Positions 10,227 to 21,039 of a stretch of DNA of 64,000 nt are shown here, in pieces (the first letter of the stretch is position 1; each line of letters begins with the position of its first letter). Origin of the DNA: Hydrogenophaga taeniospiralis CCUG 15921 (lineage in GTDB: Bacteria; Pseudomonadota; Gammaproteobacteria; Burkholderiales; Burkholderiaceae_C); NCBI RefSeq assembly GCF_001592305.1, contig NZ_BCWR01000011.1, forward strand, positions 62,001 to 126,000, in the 5' to 3' direction. The notes under the pieces are model-generated. The model was not told the DNA's origin. It made no database searches and worked only from the letters and a program-made list of their open reading frames with translations. A program made the translations under genes and the position numbers.

Positions 10227-11348
10227 TCAGGGGGCCGTGGCCTGCCACTCCCGGAAGAAGCGGATGCGCGCGGCGTGGTCCGGGTGGCTGGAGATGGCGA
10301 TGGGCAGCGGACCGCCTTCGTCCTGCGCCTCGGCGCTTTCCTCGTCCCGGGCCGGGTCTTTGGGGCCTGTGTGCGGCCCCGGTGGGTCGGCGGGCAGGTC
10401 GATGCCCTCCTCCTTCAGCAGGCGCTCGAAGAAGACCGCCATCACCGCCGGCGGTATGCCGCTGCGGTGCAGCATCAGCGCCGAATGGGCGTCGGCCTCG
10501 CGCTCGGCATCGCGCGAGTACGACTGCGTGGCCAGGGTGGCGGGCACGGTGGCCAGGAAGCCACTGGCGTCGCCCAGCACCACGCCCACCAACGCACTCA
10601 CCAGGCTGGCGCGCACCATCAAGTCCAGCCCGTGGCGGTGCTGCACATGGCCGAGCTCGTGCGCGAGCACGCCCACGATGGCATCGGGCTGGTCGTCCAG
10701 CAGTTCGACCAGTTCGTCGGTCATCACGATCGCGCCACCGGGCAAGGCGAAGGCGTTGGCGCCCAGCAGCTCGGAGCGGTGAAACGACAGCTGCCAGGCC
10801 GGTGCATCGCCCTCGGGGTAGGCGCGCTCGACCACTGAGGTGAAGCGCTGGCGCAGGGCGTCCTGCCGGGCCTGGGGCAGGCGGCTGGGCTGGAGGAACA
10901 GCCCGTCGAGCTGCTCCAGGCTTTGCTCGCCGATGGCGACCTCCAGCGAAGCGGGCACCAGCTGGGTCAGGGTCTGGCTGAGCCAGGGCACGCCCCAGAC
11001 CCAGGCGGCGGCGAAAAACGCCACGCTGCCCGCCATGGCCACCAGCGTGGCGCGCCAGCTCTGCATCCAGCCCACCACGGCACTCTCGTGCAGGCCGCTG
11101 GCCTGCCACCACGCATCCCATTCGGCGGCGTTGGCGTGCTGCACCAGGCCACCGTCGGGCAGCTCGGCCTGGCGCTGTCCGTGGGTGGTGCGCTCGGGCC
11201 AGCGCACGGCCTTCACCGGGTAGCGCCGCACCTGGCCATCGTCGGCGCCCAGCAGCAGTTCGTCGCCTTCGATCCGCAGGCTCGCGGGCCGGGCCCGTGG
11301 GCTGCGCCCGTCAAACCAGAGGGTATCGAGCGACCCAGGCGTGTTCAT
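10227..11348 (-). CDS. M48-family zinc metallopeptidase, membrane-anchored
   Basis: 373 residues from the ATG at 11348, whose first base is shared with the upstream stop (TGATG). A GTG one codon earlier is possible. The N-terminal ~90 residues are a small beta-rich domain, a membrane helix follows (about 101-120), then the M48 catalytic domain with HELGH (residues 230-234) and a downstream EREAD third-ligand motif. The C-terminus is acidic and Pro-rich. Such peptidases act in envelope protein quality control. It is coupled to the YjgN-like gene, so the pair probably works together. Confidence 0.87.
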   Translation of the reverse strand: MNTPGSLDTLWFDGRSPRARPASLRIEGDELLLGADDGQVRRYPVKAVRWPERTTHGQRQAELPDGGLVQHANAAEWDAWWQASGLHESAVVGWMQSWRATLVAMAGSVAFFAAAWVWGVPWLSQTLTQLVPASLEVAIGEQSLEQLDGLFLQPSRLPQARQDALRQRFTSVVERAYPEGDAPAWQLSFHRSELLGANAFALPGGAIVMTDELVELLDDQPDAIVGVLAHELGHVQHRHGLDLMVRASLVSALVGVVLGDASGFLATVPATLATQSYSRDAEREADAHSALMLHRSGIPPAVMAVFFERLLKEEGIDLPADPPGPHTGPKDPARDEESAEAQDEGGPLPIAISSHPDHAARIRFFREWQATAP

Positions 11349-12574
11349 CACAGGCCCATGTCAAAACCGAAGAAGTCGCCCGCGGCATCGCCCAGCACGC
11401 CCTGCCCCGGCGTCTGCGCCGCAGCGACCCAGTGGTCCACATCGCCCTGCACCTGCAGCGACATGGCTTCGAGCCGCACCCGCGTGGCGCGCACCTTGGC
11501 AAAAGGCCAGAACAGGCCCAGGGTGACGATGATGAGCAGCCAGTTCACCAGGGTGACGCGAAAGAGCGGGCCGAAGCGCAGCTCGCTCTGGAACTGCACC
11601 TTCGGGCTGCTGGTGTGTTCCCACAGCAGGTTCTGCAGGCGCGAGGTGGTGTAGGGGCCGACGATCAGCGGCAGGATCAGGTAGGCCAGACCGATGACAA
11701 ACACCATCGCGATCATGGCGAAGATGCCCTGCGAGGCGCCGCCCCTGAAGATCTCACCCAGGGTGAACGCACCGAGGGCGATGAACACACCCATCGCCAA
11801 GCCCACCAACACGCCAGCGACCAGCATGGCCAGCAGGATCACCCCCAGCACCTTGAGGAACAGCAGGTAGAAGCGCCCGGCGCCCACGGTGAGTTCGGTG
11901 CGCTCCTGCGCGAAGGCGTAGCCCCCATGCTGGTAGCGCTTGATGCGCGCCATCAGCCAGGGGAACGTGAACAGGAAACCCAGCAGCACCACGGCCTCCA
12001 CCGTCAGTATCTGTTTGATGACTTCGGGGTCCACCTTGTCGCCCTCGGGCATGTCGGGCAGGAACAGCAGGAAGGCCAGACCCGGCAGGAAGAACGGCAA
12101 TATGCTCAGGTAGGCCGACTTCAAATCGCCCAGGAAGGCCAGCCGCACACCGCGCCAGCTGGTGTTGCGCAGACGGAACTGCAGCGAGGCGCGCCACAGC
12201 GCCGGCCACAGGACCATCAGCACCAGCAGCGCCACCCAGGCGAAGGCCGGCATGAAATTCGACACCCCCCAGTACCCCACACCGAGCACCAGCACCAGCA
12301 GGTAGCCACGGAACATCTTCCAGGGGTCGGCGTGAAAACCCAGCGGGTCGCCGCCCACCAGGGTGTTGTTCTGGAAATAGGCCATGCGCCGCGCGCGGGC
12401 GAAGGGCAGGTACAAGGTGAGCGTGACCAGGGTCAGCAGCAGGTTGACGATCCAGATACGGAAATACTCGCTGCCCGATCCGGTGAAGCGGATGTCCAGC
12501 TCCCGGGTTTTGTGCGGTGCGCCGGGCGCGCCGCCCATCCACTCGGTTGGCGCGAAATCGTCGTTTGCCTGCAT
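11348..12574 (-). CDS. YjgN/DUF898-family integral membrane protein
   Basis: 408 residues. The ATG at 12574 has a strong GGAGG site (GAGGGAGGATC). The DUF898 pattern appears twice: the FTGSGSEYFRIWIVNLLLT/LPFARARRMAYF block near the start and the related FGPLFRVTLVNWLLIIVTLG/WPFAKVRATR block near the end, with six or more membrane helices between. Function unknown. A YjgN-type protein next to an M48 peptidase is a pairing common in betaproteobacteria. Its stop overlaps the peptidase start. Confidence 0.85.
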   Translation of the reverse strand: MQANDDFAPTEWMGGAPGAPHKTRELDIRFTGSGSEYFRIWIVNLLLTLVTLTLYLPFARARRMAYFQNNTLVGGDPLGFHADPWKMFRGYLLVLVLGVGYWGVSNFMPAFAWVALLVLMVLWPALWRASLQFRLRNTSWRGVRLAFLGDLKSAYLSILPFFLPGLAFLLFLPDMPEGDKVDPEVIKQILTVEAVVLLGFLFTFPWLMARIKRYQHGGYAFAQERTELTVGAGRFYLLFLKVLGVILLAMLVAGVLVGLAMGVFIALGAFTLGEIFRGGASQGIFAMIAMVFVIGLAYLILPLIVGPYTTSRLQNLLWEHTSSPKVQFQSELRFGPLFRVTLVNWLLIIVTLGLFWPFAKVRATRVRLEAMSLQVQGDVDHWVAAAQTPGQGVLGDAAGDFFGFDMGL

Positions 12575-12743
12575 GGCCGATCCTCCCTCTGTTTGAAATT
12601 GGCGTGCATCGTAACATTTGGCTACATGCACCCTGTCCACACGCCCGCCGCCGCCAAACGGGCACTTGCAACGGGCCGCCAACCGCCCATCCCGAAAAAG
12701 CACCGGCCGACGAAAGGGCGCGCCCGGACCGGGGAAACGGGAT

Positions 12744-13052
12744 ATGCTGCACTGCAACATGAACGCCTCCAACGCACTCTTGCTGCCCGGACTGGAAGAC
12801 CTTCTGGGCGACCTGCAATACGCGCGCCGCAGCGGCGACATGGGCCGGCTGGCCCTGCTGGCCTATTGCGAGGTGCGGCGCTGGGCCCGGCAAGCGGGCG
12901 AACAGGCGCTGGCCGAGCGCTCCACCGAACTGATCACGAACAGCCCGCACACCAGCCGGGAAGAGTTCATGGAACAGGTCGACGAGCTCATCGGCGAGCT
13001 GGAGAAGGTCCACACCCGCATCGCCAGCGCATTGGCACACAGCCACGCCTGA
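12744..13052 (+). CDS. Small helical hypothetical protein
   Basis: 102 residues from the ATG at 12744, preceded by a purine-rich GGGGAAACGGG. The ATG five codons later is an alternative. The protein is soluble and helical with an acidic C-terminal half (SREEFMEQVDELIGELEKVH). I recognise no family. It lies upstream of the ftsH-type gene on the same strand with a 157-bp gap, so cotranscription is possible but not shown. Confidence 0.6.
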   Translation: MLHCNMNASNALLLPGLEDLLGDLQYARRSGDMGRLALLAYCEVRRWARQAGEQALAERSTELITNSPHTSREEFMEQVDELIGELEKVHTRIASALAHSHA

Positions 13053-13209
13053 CCCCTCCCCGCCCGGCAGTGCCCGGGCTGAACCCTCGCCTGCGCGGCG
13101 GGTGGCGCGGCGGCGCCATGACCCCCTAAGATGCATGGACGATGGCCAGCCCCTGGCGCGGCGCCATGGGCGGCGCTTCCCCCGGCGCTCCCGACAGAAA
13201 GGCGATCAC

Positions 13210-15060
<1,851 letters not shown>

Positions 15061-15081
15061 AGGCTGGCCGGTCGCGGGCTT

Positions 15082-15507
15082 TCAGGAAATTTCGAGACGC
15101 TGCGAGGTGGCCGGCGCCTTCTTGGGCAGGGTCAGTTCCAGCACGCCGTCCTGGTACTTGGCCGTGGACTTGCCCTTGTCCACCGGGCTGTCCAGCCAGA
15201 AGCTGCGGCTGGCGTAGCCGTACTGCCGCTCGGAGCGGATGACGCGGTCGCCCTTCTTCTCTTCGCTTTCCTTCTTCATCTCGGCCGAGATGCTCACCTT
15301 GTTCTCATCGATGTTGATCTCGATGTCTTCCTTGCGCACGCCGGGGATGTCGGCCTTGAGCTTGTAGTCGCCGTTGCTTTCGGTGAGCTCGATCTTGATC
15401 TGGGGGGTGTGGCTGGTGCCACGGGCCACCCAGGGGCGCAGGAAATTGCGAAAAGCGTCATCGAAGAGATCGGTGGAGAACGGATCGCGGGTACTGAGTT
15501 CGTTCAT
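15082..15507 (-). CDS. Hsp20-family small heat-shock protein
   Basis: 141 residues with AAGGAG before the ATG at 15507. The alpha-crystallin domain covers about 35-132 (IELTESNGDYKLKADIPGV; the family's closing motif GVLELTLPK is near 121). It is an ATP-independent holdase that keeps unfolded proteins soluble. It faces the convergent ftsH-type gene and is divergent from the groEL-type operon. The TTGA-N6-TCAA box between hsp20 and groEL is 97 bp upstream. Confidence 0.92.
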   Translation of the reverse strand: MNELSTRDPFSTDLFDDAFRNFLRPWVARGTSHTPQIKIELTESNGDYKLKADIPGVRKEDIEINIDENKVSISAEMKKESEEKKGDRVIRSERQYGYASRSFWLDSPVDKGKSTAKYQDGVLELTLPKKAPATSQRLEIS

Positions 15508-15603
15508 GAAGCTTCTCCTTTGGGGTGGTATGCGGGATGACTGGAGCGCAAAGGCAGCAACGCGCCCCGACGGGAATGCTGCTACGCGGCAGCAGCCTGC
15601 GCA

Positions 15604-15617
15604 TTGAGTCTGGTCAA
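15604..15617. promoter_or_regulatory. FNR-type box (hsp20/groEL divergent region)
   Basis: TTGAGTCTGGTCAA fits TTGA-N6-TCAA, the recognition pattern of FNR/ANR/FixK regulators. Toward hsp20, weak -10 candidates (TAGCAG or CAGCAT) fall about 20-28 bp beyond the box, compatible with a class II activator promoter. The groEL-type operon lies on the other side, 152 bp away. An FNR-like protein is encoded at 22743. Confidence 0.65.
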
Positions 15618-15768
15618 TGGCGCGCCACGCGGCGACGCACCGCTGGCGGCGGCCCCAGATGCCACGGCATTGCGCACGCTCAATCGAACCTGCCCCGGGC
15701 GGTGGAAAGATGCGCTGAACGCCGCCATCACACAGATGCCCAGAGATTTGCCGCTGGAGGACTTGGAC

Positions 15769-17403
15769 ATGACAGCCAGACAACTGCTCTTTCGCGAAGA
15801 GGCCCGCGACAAGATCCGCCGCGGTGTCGATGCCCTGGCCGAGGCGGTGAAGGTGACGCTGGGCCCGCGCGGGCGCACCGTGATCCTGGACCGCGACTAC
15901 GGCGCGCCACAGATCGTGAACTCCGGCGTGCTGGTGGCCAAGTCGGTGGAGCTGGAAAACCGCTTCGAAAACATGGGCGCGCAACTGCTGCGCGAGGTGG
16001 CCTCGCGCACCAGCGAGATGGCGGGCGACGGCACCACCACCGCCACCGTGCTCGCGCACGCCATGATCCAGCAGGGCCTGCGCTACCTGGCCGGCGGCAT
16101 GAACCCGATGGACCTGAAGCGCGGCATGGAGCAGGCCATTGAAGCGGTGGTGGCCGAACTTCACCGCATGGCGCGGCCCTGCGCCAGCTCGCAGGAGATC
16201 GCCCATGTGGCATCCATCTCGGCCAACAACGACCGCTCGATCGGCGAGCTGCTGGCGCGCGCGATCGACAGCGTGGGCCGCGAGGGCGCGATCTCCATCG
16301 AAGACGGCTCGGGCCTGAGCAGCGAGCTGGAGGTGGTGGAGGGCCTGCAGTTCGATCGCGGCTTTCTCTCGCCCTACTTCATCAACAACCCCGAGCGCCA
16401 GAGCGCCACGCTGGAGGATGCGGCCATCCTGCTGTACGACAAGCGCCTGTCTTCGCTCAAGGACCTGCTGCCTCTGCTGGAAGAGGTGGTCAAGGGCGGC
16501 CAGCCCCTGCTGGTCATTGCCGAAGACATCGACAGCGATGCCCTGGCCACGCTGGTGATCAACACCATGCGCGGCACGCTCAAGGCCTGCGCGGTGAAGG
16601 CCCCCGGCTTTGGCGACCGGCGCAAGGCCATGTTGCAGGACATCGCCGTGCTCACCGGCGGCACCGTGATCAGCGACGAGCTGGGCCTGACGCTGGCCAA
16701 GGCCCAGCTCTCCGATCTGGGGCGGGCCAAGCGGGTGGAGGTGGGCAAGGACGACACCACGGTGATCGGCGGCGCCGGTACCACGCAGGCGATCCAGGAA
16801 CGCGTGGCCAGCCTGCGCAAGGAGCGCGAGGCCGCCACCAGCGACTACGACAAGGAGAAGCTGGAAGAGCGCATCTCCAGGTTGTCGGGCGGCGTGGCCC
16901 TGATCAAGGTGGGCGCGGCCACCGAGACCGAGCTGAAGGAACGCAAGATCCGCGTCGAAGACGCGCTGCACGCCACCCGCGCGGCGATCGAGGAAGGCAT
17001 CGTGCCCGGTGGCGGCGTGGCGCTGCTGCGCGCGCGGCGTGTGCTGGCGGACCAGCACGGCGGCTCGCTGGACCACGACTCGGGCATCCGACTCATCGCG
17101 CAGGCGCTGGAAGAGCCGCTGCGCTGCATCACCCGCAATGCGGGCGACGAGCCCTCGGTGGTGCTGCAGCGCGTGGACGACTCGGCCGAGCCCGCGTACG
17201 GCTACAACGCGGCCACCCGCAGCTACGGTGACCTGCTGCAGATGGGCGTGATGGACCCGGCCAAGGTGACGCGCCTGGCGCTGCAGAACGCCGGCTCCAT
17301 CGCCAGCCTGGTGCTGACCACCGACTGCATGATCGCCAACGCCCCGGCGCCCAAGGCCCCGCAGGACATGGGCATGCCCGGGGCCACCATGCCGGAGTTA
17401 TAG
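15769..17403 (+). CDS. groEL: GroEL-family chaperonin, orphan copy
   Basis: 544 residues. The ATG at 15769 follows GGAGG at good spacing; the frame is open further upstream but without support. Nucleotide-binding signatures [13 protein letters not shown] and [10 protein letters not shown] are present, and the protein is full length. The C-terminus ends [12 protein letters not shown] rather than a long GGM repeat. No groES is adjacent, so it is not the housekeeping groESL pair. It heads a plus-strand run with an alpha/beta hydrolase (33-bp gap) and two phosphoribosyltransferases. It may depend on GroES encoded elsewhere. Confidence 0.92.
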   Translation: MTARQLLFREEARDKIRRGVDALAEAVKVTLGPRGRTVILDRDYGAPQIVNSGVLVAKSVELENRFENMGAQLLREVASRTSEMAGDGTTTATVLAHAMIQQGLRYLAGGMNPMDLKRGMEQAIEAVVAELHRMARPCASSQEIAHVASISANNDRSIGELLARAIDSVGREGAISIEDGSGLSSELEVVEGLQFDRGFLSPYFINNPERQSATLEDAAILLYDKRLSSLKDLLPLLEEVVKGGQPLLVIAEDIDSDALATLVINTMRGTLKACAVKAPGFGDRRKAMLQDIAVLTGGTVISDELGLTLAKAQLSDLGRAKRVEVGKDDTTVIGGAGTTQAIQERVASLRKEREAATSDYDKEKLEERISRLSGGVALIKVGAATETELKERKIRVEDALHATRAAIEEGIVPGGGVALLRARRVLADQHGGSLDHDSGIRLIAQALEEPLRCITRNAGDEPSVVLQRVDDSAEPAYGYNAATRSYGDLLQMGVMDPAKVTRLALQNAGSIASLVLTTDCMIANAPAPKAPQDMGMPGATMPEL

Positions 17404-17436
17404 GGTGGAACACCCCCCGCGCCATCAGCCACCGAC

Positions 17437-18084
17437 ATGGCCATGATCAATGAAGCCGTGGTTCTCCAGGCGTCTTCGCTGCAGGGCGATCTGGCGCTGC
17501 CGGCCCAGGCCCGGGGCCTGGTGCTGTTCGCGCACGGCAGCGGCAGCAGCCGCCTGAGCGAACGCAACCGCTGGGTGGCCCGCGCGCTGCAACGGCACGG
17601 GCTGGCCACCCTGCTGTTCGACCTGCTGACCCTGGACGAAGCGCGCGACCGGCGCAAGGTGTTCGACATCGCGCTGCTGGGTCAACGGGTGCAGGAGGCC
17701 CTGCGATGGGCCAGGCAGCGCGAAGACCTCTCGGGCCTGCCGCTGTGCCTCTTTGGCGCCAGCACGGGGGCAGCGGCCGCGCTGGTGGCCGCGGCGGATC
17801 GGCCCCAGGACATCGCCGCAGTGGTCTCACGCGGCGGGCGCCCCGATCTGGCCCCGGAGCACCTGACCCGGGTGCAGGCGCCCACACTGCTGATCGTGGG
17901 CGGCGACGACGAGGACGTGCTGGACCTCAACCGCTGGGCGCTGCGCCAGTTGCGCTGCACCAAACGCCTGGAAGTGGTGCCGGGTGCCACCCACCTGTTC
18001 GAAGAGCCCGGCGCACTGGAGAGCGTGGCCGCGCTCGCCGCCGACTGGTTCCTGAAACACCTGCCTCACAGGCCGGGCGTCTGA
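17437..18084 (+). CDS. Alpha/beta hydrolase (dienelactone-hydrolase-like)
   Basis: 215 residues. The N-terminal core has LVLFAHGSGSSRLSERN (oxyanion region, about 28-45). The nucleophile elbow is LFGASTGAAAAL (Ser near residue 107, G-A-S-T-G type). Later elements are LLIVGGDDEDVLDLN and GATHLFEEPG (Asp and His of the triad). The substrate cannot be told. It sits between groEL and a phosphoribosyltransferase gene, 16 bp before the latter. Hydrolases of this type are fused to or adjacent to phosphoribosyltransferases in several stress loci. ATG at 17443 is an alternative start. Confidence 0.82.
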   Translation: MAMINEAVVLQASSLQGDLALPAQARGLVLFAHGSGSSRLSERNRWVARALQRHGLATLLFDLLTLDEARDRRKVFDIALLGQRVQEALRWARQREDLSGLPLCLFGASTGAAAALVAAADRPQDIAAVVSRGGRPDLAPEHLTRVQAPTLLIVGGDDEDVLDLNRWALRQLRCTKRLEVVPGATHLFEEPGALESVAALAADWFLKHLPHRPGV

Positions 18085-18100
18085 AGCGCGCCGTCACCCC

Positions 18101-18676
18101 ATGAACGACGTTCCAGGCTCCCGAACCTGCCTCTACGACAGCGCCAGCCTGGGCGCTGTGATGGACCGCATGGCACAGCAGGCGACCGGGTTGCTGCACG
18201 GCAGCGGCCCGGTGGCGGTGGTGGGCGTGCTGCGCCGGGGCGCGCCGCTGGCCGACCGCCTGACCCAGCGCATGGTGCAGCGCCATGGCCTGGCCCCGCC
18301 GCTGCGGCTGGACCTGTCGGTCAAGCGCTACGCCGACGACCTCACGCTGTTGTTCCCCGACACGCAGTTCGCCGAAGCGCCGCACCACGCCGCGCTCGAC
18401 CTGCGCGACCACACCCTGCTCGTGGTGGACGATGTGCTCTACACCGGTCACTCCGCGCTGAAGGTGGTGGACTGGCTGACCCGCAAACGCCCTGCGGCCG
18501 TGCACCTCGTGGTTCTGGCCGACCGCTGCGTGACCACTTTGCCGCTGCGTGCCGACGTGGTGGGGCTGCGGCTGGAAGTCGCGCCCACCGACATCGTCGA
18601 ATGCCATGTGCCCCCCTACGAGCCGGACTTCAGCGTCCAGTTGCTGCGGCCAGCGCCCGCGGGCCGGGCCACTTGA
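18101..18676 (+). CDS. Phosphoribosyltransferase-domain protein (PyrR-like), first of two
   Basis: 191 residues. A type I phosphoribosyltransferase fold with the PRPP loop VVDDVLYTGHSA (near residue 109) and an upstream VVGVLRRGAPLADRL segment. The closest familiar family is PyrR/uracil or hypoxanthine phosphoribosyltransferase, but there are no pyr genes nearby and the substrate is unknown. It lies 11 bp before the second phosphoribosyltransferase gene in the groEL-headed operon. Confidence 0.8.
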   Translation: MNDVPGSRTCLYDSASLGAVMDRMAQQATGLLHGSGPVAVVGVLRRGAPLADRLTQRMVQRHGLAPPLRLDLSVKRYADDLTLLFPDTQFAEAPHHAALDLRDHTLLVVDDVLYTGHSALKVVDWLTRKRPAAVHLVVLADRCVTTLPLRADVVGLRLEVAPTDIVECHVPPYEPDFSVQLLRPAPAGRAT

Positions 18677-18687
18677 GAGGACCCACC

Positions 18688-19308
18688 ATGTTCCAGGACC
18701 GCGAAGACGCCGCCCGCCAGCTGGCGACCCGCCTGGGCGCCTACCGGGGCCAGAAACCGCTGGTGCTCGCCATTCCCCGTGGCGCGGTGCCCATGGGCAA
18801 GACCCTGGCCGACCTGCTCCTAGGCGATTTCGACGTGGTGCTGGTGCGCAAGCTGCACGCGCCGTACCAGCCCGAACTGGCCATCGGCGCCATCGACGAG
18901 AGCGGCTGGAGCACCATCGCACCCTATGCGGCCGAGGTCGGCGCCGATCCGGACTACATCGCCGAGGAAAAGCGCCAGCAGCTCCGGGCGCTCGATGCGC
19001 GCCGTGCGATGTATTCGCCGCTGCGCACCCCCATCGACCCGGCCGGGCGCGTGGTGATCGTGGTGGACGACGGCCTGGCCACCGGCGCGACCATGATCGC
19101 CGCGCTGCACAGCGTGCGCCAGCGCCACCCGAAGCGGCTGGTCTGCGCCGTGCCGGTGTCGTCGATCGAAGCACTGGAGCATGTCCAGCCCCTGGCCGAC
19201 GAGGTGGTCTGCCTGCACGCCCCCGAAGACTTCCAGGCCGTCGGCCAGTTCTACCGCGACTTTCCCCAGGTGGAGGACGACGAGGTGATCGCGCAGCTCA
19301 GGGCCTGA
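18688..19308 (+). CDS. Phosphoribosyltransferase-domain protein, second of two
   Basis: 206 residues; the ATG at 18688 follows GAGAGGACCCACC. The N-terminus RDAARQL-like start and VLAIPRGAVPMG, VLVRKLHAPYQPELAIGAI and the PRPP loop VVDDGLATGATM are typical of stress-linked phosphoribosyltransferases often annotated with universal stress proteins. It differs clearly from the upstream enzyme, so this is not a recent duplication. It ends the groEL-headed operon and is convergent with the alcohol dehydrogenase gene 13 bp away. Confidence 0.82.
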   Translation: MFQDREDAARQLATRLGAYRGQKPLVLAIPRGAVPMGKTLADLLLGDFDVVLVRKLHAPYQPELAIGAIDESGWSTIAPYAAEVGADPDYIAEEKRQQLRALDARRAMYSPLRTPIDPAGRVVIVVDDGLATGATMIAALHSVRQRHPKRLVCAVPVSSIEALEHVQPLADEVVCLHAPEDFQAVGQFYRDFPQVEDDEVIAQLRA

Positions 19309-19321
19309 ACCGCCTGCGCAT

Positions 19322-20329
19322 TCAGGCCGGCGCGTCCATGCGCAGCACGGCCGCGCCCTGGAAAGCGCCGCGGCGCAACTGGTCCAGCGCCTCGTTGGCC
19401 TGCTCCAGCGCGAACAGGTGCACCTCGGTCTGCAGCGGCGCCTGCCGCACCAGTTCGAAGAACTCGTCGCCATCGCGCCGCGTCAGGTTGGCCACCGAGC
19501 GCAGCGAGCGCTCGCCCCAGAGCCAGGCGTAGGGAAACGAAGGGATGTCGCTCATGTGGATGCCCGCACACACCACGCAGCCGCCCCGCTCCACGTGCCG
19601 CAGCGCGGCCGGCACCAGCGCGCCCGCCGGGGCAAAGATCAGGGCCGCGTCCAGCGGTTCGGGGGGCGTTTCATCCGAACCACCGGCCCAGGCCGCGCCC
19701 AGGCTGCGGGCAAACGCCTGGCTCTGTGCATCGCCCGGGCGCGTGAGCGCGAACACCTCGCGGCCCTGGCGCCGCGCCACCTGCGTGATCAGGTGCGCCG
19801 CCGCACCGAAGCCGTACACCCCGAGCCGCCGCGCATCGCCCGCCATGCGCAGCGCGCGGTAGCCGATCAGCCCCGCGCACAGCAGCGGCGCCAGGTGCTC
19901 GGGCGCGGTTTCTTCGGGCAGCGCGAAGCCGTAGCGCGCGTCGGCCACGGTGTACTGCGCGTAGCCGCCGGGGATCTGGTAGCCGGTGAAGCGCGCCCGT
20001 TCGCACAGGTTTTCCCGTCCGGCACGGCAGAACCGGCAGTGGCCACAGGTCCAGCCCAGCCAGGGCACGCCCACGCGTTGTCCGGCCTGCCAGCCCTGCA
20101 CGCCGGCCCCCAAAGCCACCACCCGGCCCACGATCTCGTGGCCGGGAATCATGGGCAGCACCGGGTCGGGCAGCTCGCCGTCCACCAGGTGCAGGTCGGT
20201 GCGGCACACGCCGCAGGCTTCCACCGCGATCAGGACCTGACCGACGCCGGGCTCCGGCACCGCGCAGTGCGTCAGGCGCAGGCGGGTACCGGGCCGCTCC
20301 AGCACCATGGCGCGCATCGTGTGGCTCAT
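19322..20329 (-). CDS. Zinc-dependent alcohol dehydrogenase
   Basis: 335 residues, medium-chain dehydrogenase fold. Catalytic zinc ligands are Cys42 (GVCRTDL) and His64 (PGHE). Structural zinc Cys residues are 95, 98, 101 and 109 (CGHCRFCRAGRENLC). The dinucleotide motif is GVYGFGAAAH. The ATG overlaps the stop of the response regulator (ATGA), so it is the third gene of the kinase-regulator operon. It probably interconverts an alcohol and aldehyde with NAD(H), useful as a fermentative electron sink under low oxygen (inference). Confidence 0.9.
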   Translation of the reverse strand: MSHTMRAMVLERPGTRLRLTHCAVPEPGVGQVLIAVEACGVCRTDLHLVDGELPDPVLPMIPGHEIVGRVVALGAGVQGWQAGQRVGVPWLGWTCGHCRFCRAGRENLCERARFTGYQIPGGYAQYTVADARYGFALPEETAPEHLAPLLCAGLIGYRALRMAGDARRLGVYGFGAAAHLITQVARRQGREVFALTRPGDAQSQAFARSLGAAWAGGSDETPPEPLDAALIFAPAGALVPAALRHVERGGCVVCAGIHMSDIPSFPYAWLWGERSLRSVANLTRRDGDEFFELVRQAPLQTEVHLFALEQANEALDQLRRGAFQGAAVLRMDAPA

Positions 20330-21039
20330 CTCGCTGCCCTTTCATTGCCATCGCCGTCCCCGGGCGGGGCCTCCCCCATGAGCTCCCGGCCCAGCCGGTG
20401 CTCCAGCCCGAAGCGCACCAGCGCGGCCGTGGAGTCCAGCCCCAGCTTTTCCTGGATGTGTTTCTTGTGCGTGCTCACCGTCTTGATCGACAGGTGCAGC
20501 GCGTCGGCGATGTCCACCGGGCGCTGGCCGCTCACGATGCGCTGCAGGATGTCGAGCTCCCGGTTGGTCAGGGTCTGCAGATCGTGCAGCGGGTGCTGCC
20601 CATTGAGCTGATGCACCACCCGCTCGGCCAGCGACGCCGAAAGGAAAACACCACCCGACGCCACCTTGCGCACCGCGGCCACCAGCTCGGTGACCGCGCT
20701 GTCCTTGGTGACGTAGCCGTTGGCCCCCGCCTTCAAGGCGCGAATGGCGTATTGCTCTTCGCTGTGCATCGTCAGCACCAGCACCGCCACCGAAGGGAAC
20801 TCGCTCTTGATGCGCTGGATCAGATCCAGCCCGCTCATGCCCGGCAGGGACAGGTCCACGATGGCGAGATCGAAAGCCTGGCGGCGCAGGCATTCCAGCG
20901 CCTGAAAACCGGTGCCGGCCTCGGTGATGCTCCACGGGTTCGCCTGCGGGTCCAGCAGCCGCTTGAGCCCCTCGCGCACCACCGTGTGGTCGTCCACCAG
21001 CAGCAGACTGAGCCCGGCGTGCAATGTGGTGTCGTTCAT
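20326..21039 (-). CDS. NarL/FixJ-family response regulator
   Basis: 237 residues. Receiver domain with LLVDDH, phospho-acceptor Asp62 in IVDLSLPG and conserved Lys in TKDS. The C-terminal LuxR-type helix-turn-helix spans about 160-215 (LTNRELDILQRI, IADALHLSIKTVSTHKKHI). It overlaps both neighbours by 4 bp, so kinase, regulator and alcohol dehydrogenase form one coupled operon. The partner kinase is directly upstream. Targets unknown; other genes of the island are the obvious candidates. Confidence 0.92.
   Translation of the reverse strand: MNDTTLHAGLSLLLVDDHTVVREGLKRLLDPQANPWSITEAGTGFQALECLRRQAFDLAIVDLSLPGMSGLDLIQRIKSEFPSVAVLVLTMHSEEQYAIRALKAGANGYVTKDSAVTELVAAVRKVASGGVFLSASLAERVVHQLNGQHPLHDLQTLTNRELDILQRIVSGQRPVDIADALHLSIKTVSTHKKHIQEKLGLDSTAALVRFGLEHRLGRELMGEAPPGDGDGNERAAR

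Noticed and set aside
12618-12743. N-terminal extension of the 102-aa protein
   Set aside because: Arg/Pro-rich and shadow-like; the ribosome site lies just before 12744.
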